A stretch of 64,000 nt of DNA from Type-B symbiont of Plautia stali (GCA_001485295.1 BBOA01000001.1:186001-250000), one strand, 5' to 3'. Counted from the stretch's first letter, positions 1 to 11,520 are shown. A program made the numbers and translations. Notes: generated by a model not told the origin, from the sequence alone.

Positions 1-436
1 ACGTGTCAGGGTCTCTGGCGTATAAATCGCGCGCGTAAAGTGACACTTCTCGCACACCAGATTGCCCAGCCCGACCACCTCACCACTCTGATAAACGCCG
101 TGATGACGCAAGTCCTGAAACACCTCGCGCCACTCCAGCTGGCTTTTATCGGTAATGTCCGCTAGCTCTTTCCACAGACTCTCGCGGATCACGCGTATAA
201 ACAGCGTCGCTAACACTCTCTGGCTGACGGACCTCCTGATAGCTGCGTGTAAACTCCTCTAAATCGCGTTGAACCGCCACCAGCGCCTGATCGATCTCGC
301 TCGGCGTCACGGACTCGCTCGCCATCAGCTGCTGACGTCGCGCGGTTACCAGCTCGTCGATATCCCGATCGCCATGTCGCAGAAGCTCGGTCAGCGCGGC
401 TAAGGATTCACGGTAAATTTGCGCCACTTTCTTCAT
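1..436 (-). pseudogene. ybeL: ybeL zinc-ribbon protein, frameshifted, cut by window edge
   Basis: The reading frame starts at the ATG at 434-436 behind a good ribosome site (AGGAG on the minus strand near 442-448) and encodes a YbeL-like N-terminus (MKKVAQIYRE...). Around 195-200 the frame breaks. The other frame then carries the expected continuation (RVIRESLWKELADITDK, later CEKCHF, the first C-x2-C half of the zinc ribbon) up to base 1. YbeL is a small cytoplasmic zinc-ribbon protein of unknown role, divergent from leuS in E. coli, and that arrangement is kept here. The frameshift is seen directly; loss of function is inferred. The C-terminus lies outside the window. Confidence 0.8.
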
Positions 437-660
437 TTTATTCTCCTTTCTGCGCGGATAAGCCAGCTTTAAGTTTAGCCGCTTTGCGCCTCTTGCCTTG
501 TTGTTTCAGAAAGCAGATCGGAATCGGGCAAACGAATGCGGCCTTCCGCGAGAAATAGCCGCATCAGGATGGTAAAGTGTTGTTGACCGGCAGCCGTATG
601 GGTATGCTATGCGCATCTTAAAGTAAGCTAAGCGTTATTCATTAAGGACCACAGGCTGCT

Positions 661-3243
661 ATGCAAGAGCAATACCGCCCGGAAGAGATAGACTCCCGCG
701 TCCAGCAACACTGGGACGAGAACCAAACGTTCAAAGTGACCGAAGATGAGAGCAAAGAGAAATATTACTGCCTCTCCATGCTGCCCTATCCTTCCGGCCG
801 CCTACATATGGGTCACGTGCGTAACTACACCATTGGCGACGTCATCGCCCGTTACCAGCGTATGCTCGGCAAAAACGTGCTGCAGCCGATCGGCTGGGAT
901 GCATTCGGCCTGCCGGCGGAGGGCGCCGCAGTAAAAAACAACACTGCGCCCGCGCCTTGGACCTACGACAATATCGAATACATGAAGAACCAGCTTAAAC
1001 TCTTGGGCTTCGGCTATGACTGGAGCCGCGAGCTGGCAACCTGCAAGCAGGAATATTACCGCTGGGAGCAGTGGTTCTTCACGAAGCTGTATGAGAAAGG
1101 CCTAGTTTATAAAAAAACCTCGGCGGTGAACTGGTGCCCGAACGATCAGACGGTGCTGGCGAACGAGCAGGTGATCGACGGCTGCTGCTGGCGCTGCGAT
1201 ACCAAAGTCAAGCGCAAAGAGATCCCGCAGTGGTTCGTGAAAATCACCGACTATGCGGATGAGCTGCTCAACGACCTCGACACGCTGGAAGACTGGCCTG
1301 AGCAGGTCAAAACCATGCAGCGCAACTGGATCGGCCGTTCCGAAGGGGTTGAGATCATTTTTGACGTCGCCGACAGTAAAGAGCAGGTCACCGTTTACAC
1401 CACGCGCCCGGACACCTTCTTCGGCGCCACCTACGTCGCGGTCGCCGCTAGCCATCTGCTGGCACTGCAGGCCTCGATGGGCAACCCGGTGCTGGCTGAC
1501 TTTATCGCCGAATGTCGCAACACCAAAGTGGCTGAAACCGATATGGCGACGATGGAGAAAAAAGGCGTGCCGACCGGCCTGTTCGCCATTCATCCACTGA
1601 CCGGCGACAAGGTACCGGTGTGGGTCGCGAACTTCGTGCTGATGGAGTACGGTACCGGCGCAGTGATAGCGGTTCCGGCGCACGACCAGCGCGACTGGGA
1701 GTTCGCCACTAAATACGATCTGCCGATCACGCCGGTGGTGCTGAACCAAGATGGCAGCGAGCCGGACGTCAGCGCCGCCGCCATGACCGAAAAAGGAACA
1801 CTGTTCAACTCTGGCGAATTCAGCGGTCTGAGCCATGAAACAGGCTTCAACGCCATCGCCGACGCGCTGGCCGTGAAAGGCGTCGGCGTGCGCAAGGTCA
1901 ACTACCGTCTGCGCGACTGGAGCGTTTCACGTCAGCGCTACTGGGGCGCGCCGATTCCGATGGTGACGCTGGAAGATGGCACCGTGATGCCGACGCCGGA
2001 AGATCAGCTGCCGGTAATCCTGCCGGAAGATGTAGTGATGGACGGTATTACCAGCCCGATCAAAGCTGACCCTGAGTGGGCGAAAACTACCGTGAATGGC
2101 CAGCCCGCGCTGCGTGAAACCGACACCTTCGACACCTTTATGGAGTCTTCATGGTACTATGCGCGCTACACCTGCGTCAATTATGATGAAGGCATGCTGG
2201 ATCCGGCTGCGGCCAACTACTGGCTGCCGGTGGATCAGTATGTGGGCGGTATCGAACACGCCATCATGCACCTGATGTATTTCCGCTTCTATCACAAGCT
2301 GTTGCGCGACGCGGGCCTAGTGAGCTCCAACGAACCGGCGAAGCGCCTGCTGTGTCAGGGCATGGTGCTGGCGGAGACCTTCTACTACCTCGGCGCTAAC
2401 TGCGAACGTAACTGGGTCTCCCCGCTTGACGTCACCGTCGAGCGCGACGAGAAAGGCTGCATCGTTAAGGCGACCGACACTCAGGGCCGCGAGGTGATTT
2501 ACGCGGGCATGAGCAAAATGTCGAAGTCGAAGAACAACGGTATCGACCCGCAGCTGATGGTGGAGCGCTACGGCGCGGACACAGTGCGTCTGTTTATGAT
2601 GTTCGCCTCGCCGGCGGAAATGACGCTAGAGTGGCAGGAGTCAGGCGTTGAAGGCGCTAAACGCTTCCTGAAGCGCCTGTGGAAACTCGCTTACGAGCAC
2701 ACGGCGAAAGGCGCGCCGGCGCCGCTAGATCTCAATGGCCTTAACGACGATCAGAAAGCGCTACGTCGCGATCTGCACAAAACTATCGCTAAAGTTTCCG
2801 ATGACATCGGCCGTCGTCAGACCTTCAATACCGCTATCGCGGCGATTATGGAGCTGATGAATAAACTGGCGCGCGCGCCGCAGAAAGGTGAGCAGGATCG
2901 CGCGCTGATACAGGAAGCGATGCTGGCCGTGGTGCGTATGCTCTATCCGTTCACCCCGCACGTCAGTTATGTGCTGTGGCAGGAGCTGGGCGGCGAAGGC
3001 AGCGTGGACAACGCCGACTGGCCGCTGGCTGACGAGGCGGCGATGGTGGAAGACTCTCTGCTAGTGGTGGTAGAGGTAAACGGCAAAGTCCGTAGTAAAA
3101 TTACCGTGGCTGCCGACGCGACGCAGGAGCAGGTTCAGGCTCGCGCGGCACAGGAACACTTGGTGGCAAAGTACCTTGACGGCGTAACTATCCGCAAAGT
3201 GATTTATGTACCCGGCAAACTGCTTAACCTGGTTGTAGGTTAA
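661..3243 (+). CDS. leuS: leucyl-tRNA synthetase
   Basis: Charges tRNA-Leu with leucine in the cytoplasm. The protein is 860 residues, the length of the E. coli enzyme. The class Ia signature HMGH is at residues 49-52 and KMSKS at 619-623. The CP1 editing region ([12 protein letters not shown]) lies in the first third, and a zinc-type cysteine cluster (GCCWRC) follows the N-terminal part of the Rossmann fold. The start is the ATG preceded by AAGGA at 644-648. lptE begins 14 bases after the stop, the usual leuS-lptE-holA-nadD arrangement. A few normally conserved positions look unusual (for example a Cys where relatives have Gly in the ERNWVSP neighbourhood), in line with relaxed selection. 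Confidence 0.98.
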   Translation: MQEQYRPEEIDSRVQQHWDENQTFKVTEDESKEKYYCLSMLPYPSGRLHMGHVRNYTIGDVIARYQRMLGKNVLQPIGWDAFGLPAEGAAVKNNTAPAPWTYDNIEYMKNQLKLLGFGYDWSRELATCKQEYYRWEQWFFTKLYEKGLVYKKTSAVNWCPNDQTVLANEQVIDGCCWRCDTKVKRKEIPQWFVKITDYADELLNDLDTLEDWPEQVKTMQRNWIGRSEGVEIIFDVADSKEQVTVYTTRPDTFFGATYVAVAASHLLALQASMGNPVLADFIAECRNTKVAETDMATMEKKGVPTGLFAIHPLTGDKVPVWVANFVLMEYGTGAVIAVPAHDQRDWEFATKYDLPITPVVLNQDGSEPDVSAAAMTEKGTLFNSGEFSGLSHETGFNAIADALAVKGVGVRKVNYRLRDWSVSRQRYWGAPIPMVTLEDGTVMPTPEDQLPVILPEDVVMDGITSPIKADPEWAKTTVNGQPALRETDTFDTFMESSWYYARYTCVNYDEGMLDPAAANYWLPVDQYVGGIEHAIMHLMYFRFYHKLLRDAGLVSSNEPAKRLLCQGMVLAETFYYLGANCERNWVSPLDVTVERDEKGCIVKATDTQGREVIYAGMSKMSKSKNNGIDPQLMVERYGADTVRLFMMFASPAEMTLEWQESGVEGAKRFLKRLWKLAYEHTAKGAPAPLDLNGLNDDQKALRRDLHKTIAKVSDDIGRRQTFNTAIAAIMELMNKLARAPQKGEQDRALIQEAMLAVVRMLYPFTPHVSYVLWQELGGEGSVDNADWPLADEAAMVEDSLLVVVEVNGKVRSKITVAADATQEQVQARAAQEHLVAKYLDGVTIRKVIYVPGKLLNLVVG

Positions 3244-3257
3244 GTTCAGGAGAAACT

Positions 3258-3830
3258 GTGCGACATCTGATTATCAGGCTGTTTGTCCTGCTGGCAGTGA
3301 TGATTACCGCTGGCTGTAGTTTCCATCTGCGCGGCACTACTCAGGTGCCGACCGAACTGAAAACCCTGATCGTAAACAGCGGCGACCCTTACGGTCCGCT
3401 GGCCCGCACGGTGCGTCAGCAGCTGCGTCTCAACAACGTCTCCATCGTTGAGGATACGAAGCAAAATCGTACCAATATCCCTACGCTGCGCCTTGGCAGT
3501 GAAGTGCAGGGACGCGATACCGCCTCGGTGTTTATCAGTGGAACCACAGCAGAATATTCGCTGATGATGAGCATATCGGCACAGGTGCTGCTACCTAGCA
3601 AAGGTCTCTACCCGATCAGAACCACGGTTTATCGCTCGTTCTTCGATAACCCGAACGCGGCGCTGGCAAAAGATGCCGAGCAGGATATGATCGTGCAGGA
3701 GATGCGCCAGCGCGCCGCGGAGCAGCTAGTGCGTAAGCTGCTGACCGTGCATGCGGCGCAGATGAACCACAAAGAGACGTTGCCCGCCTCGGCTGCAGCG
3801 ACTTCCTCTTCCACTACCCCTCTGCAATGA
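3258..3830 (+). CDS. lptE: LPS-assembly lipoprotein LptE
   Basis: Outer-membrane lipoprotein that plugs the LptD barrel and takes part in inserting lipopolysaccharide at the cell surface. The start is a GTG with AGGAG at 3248-3252. The signal peptide ends in the lipobox TAGC, placing the lipidated cysteine at residue 20, followed by the typical SFHLRGT sequence. Length is 190 residues with a Ser/Thr/Ala-rich tail. The stop overlaps the holA start (ATGA), so the two are translationally coupled. LPS assembly is retained in this otherwise decaying genome, consistent with the intact lpxH and pagP elsewhere in the window. Confidence 0.95.
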   Translation: MRHLIIRLFVLLAVMITAGCSFHLRGTTQVPTELKTLIVNSGDPYGPLARTVRQQLRLNNVSIVEDTKQNRTNIPTLRLGSEVQGRDTASVFISGTTAEYSLMMSISAQVLLPSKGLYPIRTTVYRSFFDNPNAALAKDAEQDMIVQEMRQRAAEQLVRKLLTVHAAQMNHKETLPASAAATSSSTTPLQ

Positions 3831-4858
3831 TCAGGATCTATCCTGGCCAACTTAGCGCGCAGCTCCGCGAGGGGCTACGCGCTTGCTATATATTAGCCGG
3901 AAACGAGCCGCTGCAGCAGCAGGAGAGCGCCGACACGGTGCGCGCCGCCGCCGCCGCGCAGGGGTTCGAAGAACACTTCAACTTTACCCTCGACGGCCAG
4001 ACCGACTGGGAGAAGCTATTCGCTAGCTGCCAGTCGTTCAGCCTGTTCGCGCAGCGCCAGACCATGACGCTACTGTTCCCGGAAAACGGCCCCAACGTTA
4101 CCATGGCCGAACAGCTAAACAAGCTGGCGAGCCTGCTGCACCCGGATATCTTGTTGCTCTGCCGCATGGCAAAGCTGACCAAAATGCAGGAGAACAGCGC
4201 TTGGTTTAAGGCGCTGGCCACATATAGCGTGATAGTGCCGTGCCAGACGCCGGAACAGTCGCAGCTGCCGCGCTGGGTCGCGGCGCGGGCGAAAAGCATG
4301 AAACTTTCCGTGGACGATGCGGCGATTCAGCTGCTCTGCTACTGCTATGAAGGCAATCTGCTGGCGCTGGCGCAGGCGCTGGAGCGTCTGTCGCTGCTCT
4401 GGCCCGACGGTAAGCTCACGCTGCCGCGCGTGGAAGAGGCGGTCAGCGACGCGGCGCACTTTACCCTTTTCCACTGGGTCGATGCGCTGCTGGCAGGTAA
4501 AAGCAAACGTGCGCTGCATATTCTGCATCAGCTGGAAAAAGAAGAGAGCGAGCCAGTTATTCTGCTGCGCACCCTGCAGCGCGATATGATGACGCTGCTA
4601 CACTTGCAGCACCATCAGGCGCAGCAGTCGCTGCGCACGCTGATGGATCAGCAGCGCATCTGGCAGAACCGCCGCGCGCTGTTTACCGACGCGCTGCAGC
4701 GCGTCGACGCCGCTCGCCTGCAACGCGCCATTAATCTGCTAGCACAGATTGAGTTAACCTTAAAGCAGGATTATGGACAGCGTATCTGGCCACAGCTGGA
4801 AACCCTGTCGCTGCTACTTTGTCATCGCCACTTTCCTGCTAGTTTCGCTAGTGTCTGA
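3827..4858 (+). CDS. holA: DNA polymerase III delta subunit
   Basis: Clamp-loader delta subunit, which opens the beta sliding clamp and works with the DnaX products (dnaX is also in this window) and delta-prime. The 343-residue product matches the family length and begins MIRIYPGQL, as in relatives. The ATG overlaps the lptE stop by four bases, and the 3' end overlaps the nadD start. No frame disruption is seen. The identification rests on sequence resemblance and conserved position between lptE and nadD. Confidence 0.96.
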   Translation: MIRIYPGQLSAQLREGLRACYILAGNEPLQQQESADTVRAAAAAQGFEEHFNFTLDGQTDWEKLFASCQSFSLFAQRQTMTLLFPENGPNVTMAEQLNKLASLLHPDILLLCRMAKLTKMQENSAWFKALATYSVIVPCQTPEQSQLPRWVAARAKSMKLSVDDAAIQLLCYCYEGNLLALAQALERLSLLWPDGKLTLPRVEEAVSDAAHFTLFHWVDALLAGKSKRALHILHQLEKEESEPVILLRTLQRDMMTLLHLQHHQAQQSLRTLMDQQRIWQNRRALFTDALQRVDAARLQRAINLLAQIELTLKQDYGQRIWPQLETLSLLLCHRHFPASFASV

Positions 4859-5495
4859 CCTTCACGCCCTGTTCGGCGGCACCTTCGATCCGGTGCACTT
4901 CGGCCATTTGCGGCCGGTAGAAGCACTGGCGCAGCAGACCGGGCTGGCCCGCGTACTGCTGCTGCCGAACAACGTGCCGCCGCATCGCCCGCAGCCGGTA
5001 GCCAGCCCGACGCAGCGCGTCGAGATGCTGCGCTGCGCCATTCAGGATCGACCGCTGTTCGAGATCGATACGCGCGAACTGCAGCTTGACGCGCCGTCAT
5101 GGACAGTAGCAACGCTAGAAGCGCTGCGCGCCGAGAGCGGCCCGCAGCAGGCGCTAGCGTTTATCATTGGTCAGGATTCGCTGCTAAATCTGTCAGGCTG
5201 GCACCGCTGGCAGGATCTTCTGTCGCTCGCCCATCTGCTAGTGTGCAAGCGTCCGGGCTATCCCGCTGAGATGGGAGCGGCGGAGATGCAGCGCTGGCTG
5301 GAGACCCATCTGGCGCGCGACGTCACGCAGCTGCATCAGCAGCCCGCTGGCGCGATCTGGCTGGCCGACACGCCGCTGGTGGATATCTCTGCCACGGAAA
5401 TTCGCGGCCGCCGCTACGCGGGACTCGCCTGCGACAGCCTGATGCCAGCGGCCGTTATCGACTATATCGATCGCGCAGGCCTCTACCTAAAATAA
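4851..5495 (+). CDS. nadD: nicotinate-nucleotide adenylyltransferase
   Basis: Transfers AMP from ATP to nicotinate mononucleotide in NAD synthesis. I chose the GTG at 4851 because it gives [19 protein letters not shown], aligning with the family N-terminus; a longer in-frame start at 4773 would reach far into holA. The product is 214 residues. The nucleotidyl-transferase signature H-x-G-H (HFGH) is at residues 16-19, and the C-terminal ISATxIR motif appears as [10 protein letters not shown]. The gene overlaps holA by 8 bases. The start codon is an inference; the protein identity is firm. Confidence 0.95.
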   Translation: MSDLHALFGGTFDPVHFGHLRPVEALAQQTGLARVLLLPNNVPPHRPQPVASPTQRVEMLRCAIQDRPLFEIDTRELQLDAPSWTVATLEALRAESGPQQALAFIIGQDSLLNLSGWHRWQDLLSLAHLLVCKRPGYPAEMGAAEMQRWLETHLARDVTQLHQQPAGAIWLADTPLVDISATEIRGRRYAGLACDSLMPAAVIDYIDRAGLYLK

Positions 5496-5614
5496 CCGCG
5501 ATCCGGGCATATATCGCACAGGCAAAGACATGCTATACTATGTGGCTTAATTTTTTGGCTGCCTCATCGGTGCCAGTAGCCGGCCCGCCACTATCCGTAT
5601 TGAAGGGGAACCTT

Positions 5615-5828
5615 TTGCAAGGCAAAGCACGCGAAGAGTTCGCCGCGCGTCACGTTTCCTTCTGATTGGCGGCCCGAAGGGTTGTCGCCCGCCTGCAAAT
5701 CCGCGGCCGAGCAGAGCTGGTCGCTGTCAACGTTGACGCTGCCTCATCCGCTGGTGCACGTGCTGGTCGCCGAAAGCCTCTATCGTGCCTGGAGCATTAC
5801 CGCCAATCATCCTTATCATCGTGAATAA
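5615..5828 (+). pseudogene. rsfS-rlmH deletion fusion remnant
   Basis: A TTG at 5615 behind AAGGGGAA opens about nine codons resembling the start of RsfS (QGKA-EEF), the ribosomal silencing factor. The sequence then jumps without a gap into the C-terminal third of RlmH, the 23S rRNA pseudouridine-1915 methyltransferase: the RlmH frame can be followed through [16 protein letters not shown] and NHPYHRE to a stop at 5826-5828. Two further single-base losses break this part (near 5661 and 5675). One deletion therefore removed nearly all of rsfS and the front two-thirds of rlmH. The neighbours nadD and mrdA are intact. cobC, which lies before rsfS in E. coli, is also absent. Confidence 0.82.
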
Positions 5829-5862
5829 CTGGTAAGGCTAACCCCGACATTTTAAGTAGCGG

Positions 5863-7767
5863 ATGAAATTACAAAGCAACGCCTTTCGTGATTATAGCGC
5901 CGAGCAAAAACTTTTTGTCCGTCGGGCATTAATTGCTTTCTTCGGCATTCTGGTACTTTCCAGCATGCTGGTGGTCAACCTTTACCACCTGCAAATCCTG
6001 TGCTTTGAAGATTACAGTACCCGCTCAAACGAAAACCACATCAAGCTGGTGCCGGTGGCACCGAGCCGCGGCATTATTTACGACCGCAACGGCACCGCGC
6101 TGGCGCTTAACCGCACTATTTATCAGGTGGAGCTGGTGCCGGAGAAAGTGGATAACCTCAAGCAGACGCTGCAGGCTCTGGGGCCGGTGCTGGATATTAC
6201 CGACGAGGATCTCGACGCCTTCGACAAAGAGCGCAAACACTCGCGTCGTTTTACCTCCATTCCAATTAAGATCGGCCTTAACGACGTTCAGGTGGCGCGC
6301 TTCGCCGTCAATCAGTACCGTTTTCCTGGCGTCGAGGTAAAGGGCTATCAGCGCCGCTACTATCCCTACGGCCCTACCCTAACCCACGTCGTCGGCTATG
6401 TTTCCAAGATTAACGATCGCGACGTGGCACACCTCGATAAAGAGGGAAAATGGCCCAACTACGCCGCGACGCACGATGTCGGCAAGCTGGGCATCGAGAG
6501 TTACTACGAAAATGTGCTGCACGGCATCACCGGCTATGAAGAGGTCGAGGTCAACAACCGCGGCCGTGTGATCCGCCAGCTGCACGAGCAGTCGCCGCAG
6601 GCCGGTCACGATATCTGGCTGACCATCGATCTCAAGCTACAGCAATATATTGAAACCCTGCTGACCGGCAGCCGCGCCGCCATAGTGGTCAGCGATCCGC
6701 GCACTGGCGAGATCCTAGCGATGGTCTCCACACCCAGTTACGATCCGAATCTTTTCGTCAACGGCATTTCTGGTAAAGATTACCGAGCGCTACTGAACGA
6801 TGAAAACCGTCCGCTCTACAACCGCGCCATTCAAGCTTCTTATCCGCCCGCGTCGACGGTGAAACCCTATGTTGCGGTCTCTGCGCTGAGCGCTGGCGTG
6901 ATTAACCGTAACACCAGCCTGTTCGATCCCGGCTGGTGGCAGCTGCCTAGTTCGGAGAAGCGCTACCGCGACTGGAAAAAATGGGGTCACGGCCGTCTTA
7001 ACGTCACTAAATCGCTGGAGGAGTCGGCAGATACCTTCTTCTATCAGGTGGCCTATGACATGGGCATCGATCGCCTGTCGGAGTGGATGAACAAGTTTGG
7101 CTACGGCCATTGCACCGGCATCGATCTACCGCAGGAGAGCGCCGGCAATATGCCGACACGGGACTGGAAAATGAAGCGCTTTAAAAAGCCGTGGTATCAG
7201 GGCGACACCATCCCGGTCGGCATCGGCCAGGGTTACTGGACCGCGACGCCACTGCAGATGAACAAGGCGATGATGATCCTGATTAACAACGGCGTAGTGA
7301 AGGTGCCGCACCTGTTGCGCGCCACGCGGGAAGGCCGCACCATGGTGCCTTGGCGTCAGCCGTCGGGCGAGCCAATCGGCGATATCCACTCCGGCTACTG
7401 GGAGATCGCCAAAGACGGCATGTACGGCGTGGCGAACCGACCAAACGGCACCGCTCATAAAAGTTTTGCCGACGCGCCCTATAAAATCGCCGCCAAGTCG
7501 GGCACTGCGCAGGTCTTCGGCCTGAAAGAGAATGAGACCTACAACGCGAACAAAATCGCCGAGCGTTTGCGCGACCATAAATTGATGACCGCCTTTGCGC
7601 CCTACGATAAACCGCGCGTCGCTGTCACCATGATTCTGGAAAACGGCGGTGCTGGCCCGACAGTCGGCACGGTGATGAGACAGATCCTCGACCACATTAT
7701 GCTGGGCTATAACAACACGGTTCTGCCGGATGCGGCTTCCAAGCCGCCTGGCTATGAAGGTGAATAA
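5863..7767 (+). CDS. mrdA: penicillin-binding protein 2, cell-elongation transpeptidase
   Basis: Essential peptidoglycan DD-transpeptidase of the elongasome, acting in the periplasm with RodA. The product is 634 residues. One N-terminal membrane anchor spans roughly residues 22-45, then comes the PBP dimerisation domain. The transpeptidase motifs are SxxK (S331-T-V-K334), SAD in [10 protein letters not shown], and KSGTAQ near residue 546. mrdB follows after two bases. Cysteine appears at positions where relatives usually have Arg or Tyr (QILCFED, GHCTGID), a mild sign of drift. The lesion just upstream (rsfS-rlmH) leaves this gene intact. Confidence 0.97.
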   Translation: MKLQSNAFRDYSAEQKLFVRRALIAFFGILVLSSMLVVNLYHLQILCFEDYSTRSNENHIKLVPVAPSRGIIYDRNGTALALNRTIYQVELVPEKVDNLKQTLQALGPVLDITDEDLDAFDKERKHSRRFTSIPIKIGLNDVQVARFAVNQYRFPGVEVKGYQRRYYPYGPTLTHVVGYVSKINDRDVAHLDKEGKWPNYAATHDVGKLGIESYYENVLHGITGYEEVEVNNRGRVIRQLHEQSPQAGHDIWLTIDLKLQQYIETLLTGSRAAIVVSDPRTGEILAMVSTPSYDPNLFVNGISGKDYRALLNDENRPLYNRAIQASYPPASTVKPYVAVSALSAGVINRNTSLFDPGWWQLPSSEKRYRDWKKWGHGRLNVTKSLEESADTFFYQVAYDMGIDRLSEWMNKFGYGHCTGIDLPQESAGNMPTRDWKMKRFKKPWYQGDTIPVGIGQGYWTATPLQMNKAMMILINNGVVKVPHLLRATREGRTMVPWRQPSGEPIGDIHSGYWEIAKDGMYGVANRPNGTAHKSFADAPYKIAAKSGTAQVFGLKENETYNANKIAERLRDHKLMTAFAPYDKPRVAVTMILENGGAGPTVGTVMRQILDHIMLGYNNTVLPDAASKPPGYEGE

Positions 7768-7769
7768 CG

Positions 7770-8888
7770 ATGTCGATGAACGATAGCCCGCAGAAACGAT
7801 CGATCTGGACACGTACCCACATCGATCCGCTGTTTATGCTGGTGATCCTGGCGCTGCTTGCTTATAGTACTATCGTAATCTGGAGCGCCAGTGGGCAGGA
7901 CCTAGGCATGATGGAGCGCAAGATTGGTCAGATTGCTATGGGCCTGGTCATTATGATGGTACTGGCGCAGGTGCCGCCGCGCGTTTACGAAGGCTGGGCG
8001 CCCTACCTCTATATCGTCTGCGTGATTTTACTGGTGGCAGTAGACGCCTTCGGCCATATCAGTAAAGGGGCGCAGCGCTGGCTCGACCTCGGCGTGTTAC
8101 GCTTTCAGCCCTCGGAGATCGCCAAAATCGCCGTGCCGCTGATGGTGGCGCGCTTTATCAACCGCGATGTCTGTCCGCCGACGCTGAAGAATACCGGCAT
8201 TGCGCTGATCCTGATCTTTATGCCGACACTACTAGTGGCGGCGCAGCCCGACCTCGGCACCTCTATTCTGATTGCCGCTTCCGGGCTGTTCGTGCTATTT
8301 CTTTCCGGCATGAGCTGGAAGCTGCTCGGCGTGGCGGTGCTGCTGGTGGCCGCCTTTATACCCGTGCTGTGGTTCTTTCTGATGCACGACTATCAGCGCG
8401 AACGCGTGATGATGCTGCTCGACCCAGAAAACGATCCGCTCGGCGCGGGCTACCACATCATTCAGTCCAAAATCGCCATCGGCTCCGGCGGATTGCGCGG
8501 TAAAGGCTGGCTGCACGGCACTCAGTCGCAGCTGGAGTTTTTGCCTGAACGCCACACCGACTTTATCTTCGCCGTGCTGGCCGAGGATCTGGGGCTGGTG
8601 GGCGTGCTAATCCTGCTGGTGCTCTATCTGCTGCTGATCCTGCGTGGCTTGGTAATCGCCGCGTGCGCCCAGACCACCTTCGGCCGCGTAATGGTGGGCG
8701 GATTAATGCTGATTTTGTTTGTCTATGTTTTCGTTAATATTGGCATGGTAAGTGGTATCTTACCGGTGGTTGGCGTTCCCCTGCCGCTGGTGAGTTATGG
8801 CGGCTCGGCGCTGATCATGCTTATGGCGGGATTCGGCATCGTAATGTCGATCCATACACACAGAAAAATGTTATCTAAAAGCGTTTAA
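7770..8888 (+). CDS. mrdB: rod-shape peptidoglycan glycosyltransferase RodA
   Basis: SEDS-family glycosyltransferase that polymerises lipid II during elongation and forms a complex with PBP2. The 372-residue product is highly hydrophobic with about ten membrane segments and carries the family stretches [19 protein letters not shown] and [14 protein letters not shown]. The start ATG lies two bases after the mrdA stop; a second in-frame ATG two codons later is possible. The gene is full length. Relatives have Arg where this protein has Cys in [11 protein letters not shown]. Confidence 0.97.
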   Translation: MSMNDSPQKRSIWTRTHIDPLFMLVILALLAYSTIVIWSASGQDLGMMERKIGQIAMGLVIMMVLAQVPPRVYEGWAPYLYIVCVILLVAVDAFGHISKGAQRWLDLGVLRFQPSEIAKIAVPLMVARFINRDVCPPTLKNTGIALILIFMPTLLVAAQPDLGTSILIAASGLFVLFLSGMSWKLLGVAVLLVAAFIPVLWFFLMHDYQRERVMMLLDPENDPLGAGYHIIQSKIAIGSGGLRGKGWLHGTQSQLEFLPERHTDFIFAVLAEDLGLVGVLILLVLYLLLILRGLVIAACAQTTFGRVMVGGLMLILFVYVFVNIGMVSGILPVVGVPLPLVSYGGSALIMLMAGFGIVMSIHTHRKMLSKSV

Positions 8889-8898
8889 GAGGCTGCAC

Positions 8899-9230
8899 AT
8901 GCGTAAGGAATGGCCTGCCGTTGCTATAGCACTACTGGTTTTGACCGCCTGTACCACCACACTAGAATCGCAAACCACCACCCCGCCGCCGCCGGCCTAT
9001 AACGGCCCGGTGGTAGAAATTCCGGGCGTCGAGCTGAAATATGAGCCGATTAATCCTAGCACCAGTCAGGATTACAGCGCGAACGGCAGTTAGTACCGCA
9101 TCGTTAAAGATGCGTCGAACTTCAGCGAAGTGGGATTAGCCACCTAGTATGGCGACGGAGCACAGGGCAAGCGCACTGCGACGGGCGAGAGCTAGGATCC
9201 CGAAGCCTATGTTCTGATCGATTACAACAT
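8899..9230 (+). pseudogene. rlpA: rlpA lipoprotein (septal lytic transglycosylase) remnant
   Basis: Starts as a lipoprotein (MRKEWPAVAIALLVLTAC, lipobox cysteine 18) and keeps RlpA-like sequence, but has amber codons at 9091-9093, 9145-9147 (where the family has GLASWYG, so a lost Trp) and 9192-9194. It stops after about 110 codons. RlpA is an outer-membrane lipoprotein that cleaves peptide-free septal glycan. The last bases before the terminator (ctgatcgattac...) resemble the end of dacA, so a deletion has probably joined rlpA to the 3' tip of dacA (PBP5), which is otherwise missing from its expected place. The amber codons are seen; the dacA junction is inferred. Confidence 0.8.
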
Positions 9231-9236
9231 GATAAT

Positions 9237-9265
9237 GCTCCCGCTTCGGCGGGAGCTTGTTTTTT
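9237..9265 (+). terminator. rho-independent terminator with UUCG loop
   Basis: Perfect 8-bp stem GCTCCCGC / GCGGGAGC closed by a TTCG tetraloop (9245-9248), followed by TTGTTTTTT. It sits between the rlpA remnant and ybeD, where the dacA terminator is expected, and has survived although dacA has not. Confidence 0.9.
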
Positions 9266-9281
9266 GTGCACTGGAGTTAAT

Positions 9282-9545
9282 ATGAAAACTAAACTGAATG
9301 AACTGCTTGAATTCCCTACCCCTTTTACCTATAAAGTGATGGGGCTAGCGCAGCCGGAGCTAGTTGATCAAGTGGTTGAAATAGTGCAACGCCATGCGCC
9401 CGGCGACTATTCGCCCGACGTTAAGCCAAGCAGCAAAGGCAACTACCACTCGGTGTCGATTACCATCAACGCCACGCATATCGAGCAGGTGGAAACTCTG
9501 TACGAAGAGCTGGGCAACATCGACATCGTGCGAATGGTGCTATAA
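9282..9545 (+). CDS. ybeD: DUF493 family protein YbeD
   Basis: 87-residue protein starting [12 protein letters not shown] at the ATG at 9282, nearly identical in length and sequence to E. coli YbeD (DUF493, ACT-like fold). Function is not established; it is conserved next to lipB. The C-terminus DIVRMVL is intact. The terminator directly upstream and TGGAG at 9272-9276 support this start rather than an upstream alternative. Confidence 0.93.
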   Translation: MKTKLNELLEFPTPFTYKVMGLAQPELVDQVVEIVQRHAPGDYSPDVKPSSKGNYHSVSITINATHIEQVETLYEELGNIDIVRMVL

Positions 9546-9625
9546 GTGCCAGCGTCGGCAAAGGGTCTTGGTCTTGCACTTTGCCGACGTTATACTCAGC
9601 CTTTCCCTCTAACCGGACCGCCGTT

Positions 9626-10285
9626 TTGCCAGTAGATACGCTTCTTATCCGCCAGCTCGGCCAGTGCGACTGGCAACCCGTCTCCGATGCCATGCATCAG
9701 TTCACCGATCACCGTAACAGCAACAGCCGCGACGAAGTCTGGCTGGTAGAGCATTACGCCGTTTTCACTCAGGGCCAGGCCGGCAAAGTTGAGCATCTGC
9801 TGATGCCGGGCAATATTCCAGTGATGCAGAGCGATCGCGGCGGTCAGGTGACCTATCACGGCCCGGGCCAACAGGTGATGTACGTGCTGATTGACGTTAA
9901 GCGCCGCAAGATCGGCGTGCGTCAGCTGGTGACTGCGCTGGAAGAGACGGTGATCGCCACGCTGGCGCACTTCGGCGTCGCGTCGCGCGCGCGTCCCGGC
10001 GCGCCAGGCGTCTATGTCGGCGAGGAGAAAATCTGCTCGCTTGGCCTGCGCATCCGCAAGGGCTGCTCATTTCACGGCCTGGCGCTTAACGTCGCCATGG
10101 ATTTAACGCCATTTTCGCGTATTAACCCCTGCGGCTACGCCGGGATACGCATGACGCAACTGAGCACGTTTCAGCCTGGCGTCGGCCTGGCCGATGTGCA
10201 TCCTCTGCTGGTCGCCGCTTTTGCGCGCCTGCTGGGTTTTGAGGGTGTGGAGTGGCTGGCGGCTGAAAGCGCACCGCTGCCTTAA
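9626..10285 (+). CDS. lipB: octanoyltransferase LipB
   Basis: Transfers octanoate from acyl carrier protein to lipoyl domains, the first step of protein lipoylation, and supplies the substrate of LipA encoded next. The likely start is a TTG at 9626, giving [11 protein letters not shown], which matches the family N-terminus; an earlier TTG at 9581 would add residues not seen in relatives. The motifs [29 protein letters not shown] (catalytic Lys) and RINPCGYAG (catalytic Cys) are present. Length is about 219 residues. The start codon choice is an inference. Confidence 0.95.
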   Translation: MPVDTLLIRQLGQCDWQPVSDAMHQFTDHRNSNSRDEVWLVEHYAVFTQGQAGKVEHLLMPGNIPVMQSDRGGQVTYHGPGQQVMYVLIDVKRRKIGVRQLVTALEETVIATLAHFGVASRARPGAPGVYVGEEKICSLGLRIRKGCSFHGLALNVAMDLTPFSRINPCGYAGIRMTQLSTFQPGVGLADVHPLLVAAFARLLGFEGVEWLAAESAPLP

Positions 10286-10449
10286 CTGCGCATGCGAATT
10301 TACAAAATTGTAACTTTTACCGCCGCCCGCCGGCTGCCTCTGTCAAGCAGAACTAATGTAATTTTTTAAACTTTATCAAGTTGAAAGCTTTACCACTGGC
10401 CTGAAGGCGAAAGCTCTTATCACGCAATCCGACCGGAACCTGTAGACTT

Positions 10450-11415
10450 ATGAGTAAACCAATTCAGATGGAACACGGCGTCAAATATCGTGACGCAGAT
10501 AAAATGGCGCTTATCCCAGTGAAAACCGTGGTGACCGAACGCCATGAACTGTTACGCAAGCCCCAATGGATGAGAATCAAGCTACCTACGGATTCCAGCC
10601 GAATCCAAGGCATTAAAGCGGCGATGCGTAAAAATGGCCTGCACTCAGTGTGCGAAGAGGCCTCTTGCCCTAACCTAGCTGAGTGCTTCAACCATGGCAC
10701 CGCGACCTTTATGATCCTCGGCACGATCTGTACCCGCCGCTGCCCGTTCTGCGACGTGGCGCACGGTCGCCCTAACGCGCCGGACGCCGGCGAGCCGCCA
10801 AAGCTGGCGCAAACTATCGCCGATATGTCGCTGCGCTATGTGGTAATCACCTCAGTGGACCGCGACGACCTACGAGACGGCGGCGCACAGCACTTCGCTG
10901 ACTGCATCACCGCCATCCGCGAAAAAAGCCCGTCGATCAAAATCGAAACTCTGGTGCCTGACTTCCGCGGCCGTATGGATCGCGCGCTGGAGATCCTCAC
11001 CGCTACGCCGCCGGACGTTTTCAACCATAACCTAGAGAACGTGCCGCGCGTCTATCGTCAGGTGCGTCCGGGCGCTAACTACGAATGGTCGCTGAAGCTG
11101 CTGGAGCTGTTTAAAGAAGCGCATCCGTCAATCCCGACCAAATCGGGCCTGATGGTAGGCTTGGGTGAAACCAATGCGGAAATTATCGGAGTGATGCGCG
11201 ATCTGCGTCGTCACGGCGTCGCCATGCTGACGCTGGGCCAGTATCTGCAGCCGAGCCGTCACCACTTGCCGGTTCAGCGCTACGTCAGCCTGGCCGAGTT
11301 CGATGAGATGAAAGAAGAGGCGCTGGCGATGGGCTTCACCCATGCCGCCTGCGGTCCTTTTGTTCGCTCCTCCTACTATGCCGATATGCAGGCGAAAGGG
11401 CTGGAAGTGAAATAG
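10450..11415 (+). CDS. lipA: lipoyl synthase
   Basis: Radical-SAM enzyme inserting two sulfurs into octanoylated proteins. 321 residues. The auxiliary iron-sulfur cluster motif C-x4-C-x5-C ([12 protein letters not shown]) precedes the radical-SAM CxxxCxxC (CTRRCPFC), and the C-terminal RSSY motif is present (VRSSYYAD). The stop is TAG, one of the few intact genes here ending that way. No ybeF-type regulator lies between lipB and lipA, unlike E. coli. The gene ends at a bidirectional terminator shared with tatE. Confidence 0.98.
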   Translation: MSKPIQMEHGVKYRDADKMALIPVKTVVTERHELLRKPQWMRIKLPTDSSRIQGIKAAMRKNGLHSVCEEASCPNLAECFNHGTATFMILGTICTRRCPFCDVAHGRPNAPDAGEPPKLAQTIADMSLRYVVITSVDRDDLRDGGAQHFADCITAIREKSPSIKIETLVPDFRGRMDRALEILTATPPDVFNHNLENVPRVYRQVRPGANYEWSLKLLELFKEAHPSIPTKSGLMVGLGETNAEIIGVMRDLRRHGVAMLTLGQYLQPSRHHLPVQRYVSLAEFDEMKEEALAMGFTHAACGPFVRSSYYADMQAKGLEVK

Positions 11416-11441
11416 CCCTGAGCGCATGCATTTAGGGCAAT

Positions 11442-11472
11442 AAAAAACCAGACGCGAAAGGTCTGGTTTTTT
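11442..11472. terminator. bidirectional terminator between lipA and tatE
   Basis: Stem CCAGAC / GTCTGG (11448-11453 and 11461-11466) with loop GCGAAAG, flanked by six A on the left and six T on the right, so it can stop transcription from lipA (+) and tatE (-). Confidence 0.9.
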
Positions 11473-11520
11473 ACGTCCATGAGAAATAAATAGTTACATT
11501 TATCCTCGGGCGCTCACGCA

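Noticed and set aside
583-608. leuS promoter TTGACC...TATGCT
   Set aside because: The spacer is only 14 bases, too short for a normal sigma-70 promoter, so I did not list it.
1102-1836. 244-codon minus-strand open frame inside leuS
   Set aside because: It lies wholly opposite a certain gene, has no ribosome site or recognisable domain, and is a by-product of GC-rich third positions.
7126-7812. 228-codon minus-strand frame opposite mrdA
   Set aside because: Same reason: antisense to a full-length, strongly conserved gene, with no family resemblance.
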